Below are positions 16,561 to 20,177 of a DNA stretch of 20,177 nucleotides, piece by piece (the first letter of the stretch is position 1; each line of letters opens with the position of its first letter). The notes beneath the pieces were generated by a model. It saw nothing but the letters and a program-made list of their open reading frames with translations. It did no database searches and was not told the origin of the DNA. The DNA comes from Ruminococcus sp. AF46-10NS (lineage in GTDB: Bacteria; Bacillota; Clostridia; Lachnospirales; Lachnospiraceae), in contig NZ_QRNF01000050.1 of NCBI RefSeq assembly GCF_003474435.1, positions 1 through 20,177 on the forward strand, read 5' to 3'. Made by a program: the position numbers and the translations under genes.

Positions 16561-17411
16561 CCGATTCCCTCCAGTTCCTTTACATTGGTGATCTTACGAT
16601 ACACCACGATCATAAGTGTGGTAAGTACCATCAATACAACAGCAAGTGCCGCTGCAAACGGCCAGTTGTTTCCTCTTGTCATCTGCTCCTGTATCAGACT
16701 TCCAACCAGTACGATCTTGTTTCCACCAAGGATATCTGCAATAAAGAACAGGCCCATGGATGGGATAAACGTGAGGATCACTCCGGAAAGAAGGCCTGGC
16801 AGTGTCAGCTTAAAGGTAACACTCCAGAATGCCTGCCATCTGCCGGCTCCAAGATCTCTGGCTGCTTCGATCAATGACCAGTCCAGCTTCTCCGCACTGG
16901 AATATACTGATAAAGCCATAAATGGCAGCAAAACATAGACCATGCCGATAACAATAGCAGGATAACTGTACAAAATCTTCAGTGGTTCCTGTATCAGCCC
17001 CAGTTTCATTAAAATATAGTTCAGAAGACCTTTTTTCTGGAGAATGATGATCCAGCCATAAAGCCGGATCAGGGAGTTCACCCAGAAAGGCAGCATCAGA
17101 AACAGCATGGCAAGCTTCTTTTTTCCCTCGGAAAGTTTCGCCATAAAATAGCCGAAAGGGTAACCGATCAGACAGATGATCAGTGTACTGGTGATGGCAA
17201 GGCGAAAAGATCCTGTAAAAGTCTGCAGGTATACAGGCTCCAGGATCTGTTTGTAATTATCCAGAGTAAATTGCCAGTTTACGCCGTATCCGCCGTCTGC
17301 TGTGGAAAAGCTTAAGGCGATCACATACAGGAGTGGCAGGGCTACGAAGATCAGGGTAAAAATGTACAATGGCAGGATCATCCATACGGAGCCTGCGCCA
17401 CGCTTACGCAT
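16557..17411 (-). CDS. potB: Polyamine ABC transporter permease PotB (first set)
   Basis: A 284-residue permease with about six membrane segments, the first at about 12-32. Its EAA loop is [21 protein letters not shown]. It shares the PotB pattern [17 protein letters not shown] with the second-set PotB (MVTIPMWINMLLRTYAW). The ATG lies inside the end of potA, with an 8-base overlap (17404-17411), and its stop overlaps the next start. Such overlaps point to one transcript and coupled translation. Confidence 0.92.
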   Translation of the reverse strand: MRKRGAGSVWMILPLYIFTLIFVALPLLYVIALSFSTADGGYGVNWQFTLDNYKQILEPVYLQTFTGSFRLAITSTLIICLIGYPFGYFMAKLSEGKKKLAMLFLMLPFWVNSLIRLYGWIIILQKKGLLNYILMKLGLIQEPLKILYSYPAIVIGMVYVLLPFMALSVYSSAEKLDWSLIEAARDLGAGRWQAFWSVTFKLTLPGLLSGVILTFIPSMGLFFIADILGGNKIVLVGSLIQEQMTRGNNWPFAAALAVVLMVLTTLMIVVYRKITNVKELEGIG

Positions 17412-18681
17412 GGGTGCCTCCTGTTGTGCTTTGGTTATCTCTCTGCGCTTTCTGCTTGTTAGATTCCTGCGTGTTTGTTTCTGCGTTTGCTTCGGGTCTG
17501 TCTACAAGAACCGCATCGGAAGGATTAAAACAGCAGCGTACTGTTTCACCTACATTTACGTTTGTGTCGATACCGTAGCGGCTTGCTATGATCTCCTGGC
17601 CTTCGGTTGTTTTCAATACTACACGAAGCTGACCGCCTGCGAACGTTTTTTCTGTTACTATGGCGGTGAGACCATAAATATTACCAGTTGAGTTTGTATT
17701 ATCCATGTGCTTCTGTGTGCCTTCATGTGCATTTTTCTCTGCACATTCGTTTTCTTTTTCCTGTAGATTACCCTGTATGTTTTTTACGTTTTCTTCAAAG
17801 CGGATATTTTCACTTCGTACCGCGATCGTGACGGTTTCACCTGGCTGCGACATCTTTTCTTCTGATGCTGAAAAAACCTGCACTTCTCCACTTCCTGTTG
17901 TTATTGTGATCTGATGGTTGTTATTATCTGCTGGCTCTTTTACAACACCCTTCAGAATATTTGCATTGCCTACGAAAGTCGCAACATAGCTGGTTTTCGG
18001 ATGATTATATATTTCATCCGGTGTTCCGATCTGCTCAAAGCGTCCGTGGTTCATCACTGCGATCGTGTCCGACATATTGATGGCTTCTTCCTGATCGTGG
18101 GTAATGTAAATAAATGTAATTCCAAGCTTCTTCTGCAGATGCTTCAGCTCATGCTGCATGGCTCGCCTCAGCTGTAGATCCAGTGCACCCAGCGGCTCGT
18201 CCAGAAGAAGGACTTCCGGGTTATTCACCAATGCCCTGGCAATCGCTACTCGCTGCCGCTGGCCGCCGGAAAGTTCCGATGGCTTTCTTTTCTCAAATCC
18301 TGTAAGCTGCACAAGTTCCAGCATTTCCTTTACTCTGCGGCTGATCTCGGCTTTTGGCGTTTTCTTTAATTTCAACCCATAACCGATATTGTCCACCACA
18401 TTCATATGTGGAAAAAGTGCGTAATTCTGGAACACTGTGTTCACATTTCTGCGGTTAGGTTCCAGTCCTGTCACATCTTTCCCATTCAGAAAAACCTGCC
18501 CAGAATCCGGCTGTTCCAGCCCTGCGATAATGCGCAATGTAGTGGTTTTACCACAGCCGGAAGATCCCAGCAGTGTAACAAATTCGCCTTTTTTTGCCGT
18601 AAGGCAGATGCCATCCAGGACGTCCTCCCCTTCCTGGAAGCTCTTTTTTATTTTTTTGAGTTCTAATGAAATTTCGGACAT
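17404..18681 (-). CDS. potA: Polyamine ABC transporter ATPase PotA (first set), with extended C-terminus
   Basis: A 425-residue ABC ATPase, about 75 residues longer than the second PotA. The catalytic part is complete: Walker [10 protein letters not shown] (39-47), Q85, signature LSGGQRQR (137-144), Walker B VLLLDEP (157-163) and H195. The added length lies in the C-terminal regulatory region. A hydrophilic insert at about 298-335, rich in N, E, K and H (one run reads [20 protein letters not shown]), splits the TOBE domain, and a tail at about 395-425 is rich in Q, N, T and K. Both look disordered. AAGGAG lies six bases before the ATG. It follows the amidohydrolase gene by 67 bases and overlaps potB by 8. 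Confidence 0.9.
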   Translation of the reverse strand: MSEISLELKKIKKSFQEGEDVLDGICLTAKKGEFVTLLGSSGCGKTTTLRIIAGLEQPDSGQVFLNGKDVTGLEPNRRNVNTVFQNYALFPHMNVVDNIGYGLKLKKTPKAEISRRVKEMLELVQLTGFEKRKPSELSGGQRQRVAIARALVNNPEVLLLDEPLGALDLQLRRAMQHELKHLQKKLGITFIYITHDQEEAINMSDTIAVMNHGRFEQIGTPDEIYNHPKTSYVATFVGNANILKGVVKEPADNNNHQITITTGSGEVQVFSASEEKMSQPGETVTIAVRSENIRFEENVKNIQGNLQEKENECAEKNAHEGTQKHMDNTNSTGNIYGLTAIVTEKTFAGGQLRVVLKTTEGQEIIASRYGIDTNVNVGETVRCCFNPSDAVLVDRPEANAETNTQESNKQKAQRDNQSTTGGTHA

Positions 18682-18748
18682 TTAATTCTCCTTTTCTTTT
18701 TTTAAACGAACTTATGATAGCCTTCATGACTTACGAATATCCGCTTAA

Positions 18749-20059
18749 CTACTCATTCTCAGAAAAATTATCCCGTATATACCGGCAATAGCTTTCTTTA
18801 TTAAATACAGGTTTAAATTCCCGACAGATTTTCTTTGCTTCTTTTGCCTGATCACGGAGAAGGTGATATATTGTCAGAGCCAGAAGCTTAGCTGTTTTAA
18901 TATATGCCAGTTCTTCATCTGTGATCCGGAAATCTGCTCCGTGAAGTTTTCCCTCAAAACCTCCGAACGTAAAATTCAGTACAGGGAATAGATGAGTCAG
19001 GTCTCCTACATCTGTGCAGGCATTGTTGAAATCCGAAGGCCTGGAGCATCGGTATGTAGCATCCAGAAGTTCCACAGATTCTTTCATAACCTCATCTGCA
19101 CCCCTGTGAATGACCGGCATATATCCCTGCAAAGGCTCTCTTTTAATCTTACCGCCGAAAGCGTAGGCTGCACCATCATAAGCCCGGTCTATTTTTTCCT
19201 GAGTGGCGCGGATCGCTTCCAGGGATGCTGCACGGACTTTTGTCTCGATCACAGCCTCGTCCGGAACTGAATTGATCACATCACCGGCTTTGCGTATCAC
19301 ATTATGAAGACGCACATGATCTTCCTCCCGGAAAGTTTCACGCATCAGCCCCATCATCTGAATCGCACTTGAAGTAATGCTTAATGCATTGACTCCATCC
19401 CAGGGATCAATGGCTGCATGCGCTGCTTTTCCTCTTACTGTAACGCGCTCTGCTGAGAATCCATTACAGGCTGCATTTCCCAGATAAAAATCTTCTTCCA
19501 CAGGCATCATATGCACATGTGTTGTCATAATAATGTCTGAATGATCAAATTCTCCCAGACGGATCAGCTCGCTTTTTCCAGATGCCGGAAAGCCGATTCC
19601 TTCTTTTCGAAGGCGTACACGTTTGTCTGCATCTATATATTCTTCCGCCGGAACGGCAAAAAAAGATACGGACCCAGACAGAGAGGCTTGAACCTCCTCA
19701 TTGGTCAGTGCCAATGCTGCGCCGATCATGGCTGCAATCTGTGCGTGGTGTCCGCATGCATGTGCTGTCCCGTTTACGGGATCAGCCATCGGATGCGACT
19801 TGCATCCAATGGCATCAAGTTCTCCGATAATAGTAATGTTTGGTCCGTCCTGTTCCATCCACTCTGCACGAACCCCTGTGCGTGCAAGTCCTCCATGTAC
19901 GCGAAGTCCCAGATCACGCAAAAAAGCCGCTACGTGTGCGGCTGTGCTCTCTTCATAAAACCCCGGCTCCGGATGACTCTGGATATCCCTGGCAAAGGCT
20001 GTGATCTCGTCTCTGTGTTCATCTATAGTCTGAATAATTTTTTCTTCAATATGATTCAT
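18749..20059 (-). CDS. M20D-family amidohydrolase (AbgA/AbgB-like aminoacyl/acyl hydrolase)
   Basis: A 436-residue cytoplasmic metal hydrolase of the M20D peptidase/amidohydrolase family, which cleaves amide bonds of N-acyl or aminobenzoyl amino acids. Metal-site motifs: GELDAIG (79-85) where many members have DMDALP, TAHACGHHAQ (98-107), the general-base glutamate pair PAEE (137-140), THVHM near 181-185, and a C-terminal LHGADFRI histidine. A dimerisation-type insert (VTVRGKAAHAA...) follows the usual order. No signal peptide is seen. The start has only a weak ribosome site, but the N-terminus matches the family length. It is the first gene of the polyamine operon, 67 bases before potA, so it may release amines or amino acids from imported conjugates; the substrate is unknown. 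Confidence 0.85.
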   Translation of the reverse strand: MNHIEEKIIQTIDEHRDEITAFARDIQSHPEPGFYEESTAAHVAAFLRDLGLRVHGGLARTGVRAEWMEQDGPNITIIGELDAIGCKSHPMADPVNGTAHACGHHAQIAAMIGAALALTNEEVQASLSGSVSFFAVPAEEYIDADKRVRLRKEGIGFPASGKSELIRLGEFDHSDIIMTTHVHMMPVEEDFYLGNAACNGFSAERVTVRGKAAHAAIDPWDGVNALSITSSAIQMMGLMRETFREEDHVRLHNVIRKAGDVINSVPDEAVIETKVRAASLEAIRATQEKIDRAYDGAAYAFGGKIKREPLQGYMPVIHRGADEVMKESVELLDATYRCSRPSDFNNACTDVGDLTHLFPVLNFTFGGFEGKLHGADFRITDEELAYIKTAKLLALTIYHLLRDQAKEAKKICREFKPVFNKESYCRYIRDNFSENE

Positions 20060-20177
20060 GTCTTATAACCGTTACTGAAAACTTATAAAAAGTTATAAAC
20101 TTCTATGTTTCATTCCTACTTCAACGAGTATGCTTTTGATGATATAAATATCTATCTACTCACAAGTTCTTGTACTC
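20060..20177 (-). promoter_or_regulatory. Upstream region of the polyamine operon with alternating AACTT/AAGTT dyads
   Basis: The 118 bases before the amidohydrolase hold three alternating 5-base arms, AACTT (20080-20084), AAGTT (20090-20094) and AACTT (20098-20102), separated by AT-rich spacers of 5 and 3 bases. Each neighbouring pair is a perfect inverted repeat, and TATAAC/TATAAG -10-like hexamers lie within them. I see no -35 at good spacing (TTGAAG at about 20119-20124 is 21 bases away). The dyads could be an operator over the promoter. Confidence 0.25.

Noticed and set aside
1..20177. Mobile elements, tRNA or rRNA genes, CRISPR arrays, or a defence system
   Set aside because: No transposase or integrase frames, no cloverleaf or rRNA-like sequence and no repeat arrays were found; all long frames belong to capsule, methionine, polyamine or PTS functions.

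Overview
The window looks like a chromosomal segment of an anaerobic gut-type Firmicute, most likely a Lachnospiraceae member. The reasons are Clostridia-style ribosome binding sites (AAGGAGG), the YwqE-type PHP phosphatase next to a CpsD-type kinase, EpsC/EpsN-like sugar genes, and polyamine transporter subunits of Clostridia type. The family-level guess is an inference from protein style and was not checked by database search. The left part is visibly more AT-rich than the right part.

Left block (about 1-8060, all on the minus strand, read right to left): a capsule or exopolysaccharide operon. It starts from a good sigma-A-like promoter near 8027-8055 and encodes a tyrosine kinase with a (KYG)n tail, its PHP-type phosphatase, a Wzz-like chain-length protein and a membrane-anchored two-domain Ig-like protein. 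A roughly 370-base gap follows, with its own extended -10 promoter and an apparently highly structured leader RNA. After it come an EpsC/CapD-type nucleotide-sugar 4,6-dehydratase, an EpsN-like PLP aminotransferase broken by a one-base deletion, and an ATP-grasp enzyme. The operon appears to run off the left edge. The first genes control chain length and export; the later ones make and probably decorate a 4-amino-4,6-dideoxy sugar.

Middle (about 8160-9290, plus strand): a single homocysteine S-methyltransferase gene, transcribed divergently from the capsule operon. Its short leader can fold into an attenuator-like hairpin with a U-run. A strong bidirectional terminator separates it from the convergent operon to its right.

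Right block (about 9290-20060, minus strand): one compact operon of eight genes. In order of transcription they are an M20D amidohydrolase, a first polyamine ABC transporter core (PotA, PotB, PotC), a second core (PotA, PotB, and a PotC fused to a PotD-like binding domain), a free PotD-like binding protein, and finally PTS enzyme I, broken by a one-base deletion. Stop/start overlaps bind the six transporter core genes tightly.

Most worth following up: the structured RNA between the two halves of the capsule operon; the leader of the homocysteine methyltransferase; the tandem double Pot system with a PotC-PotD fusion, headed by an amidohydrolase and ending in enzyme I; and the two single-base deletions, which are either real mutations or assembly errors.
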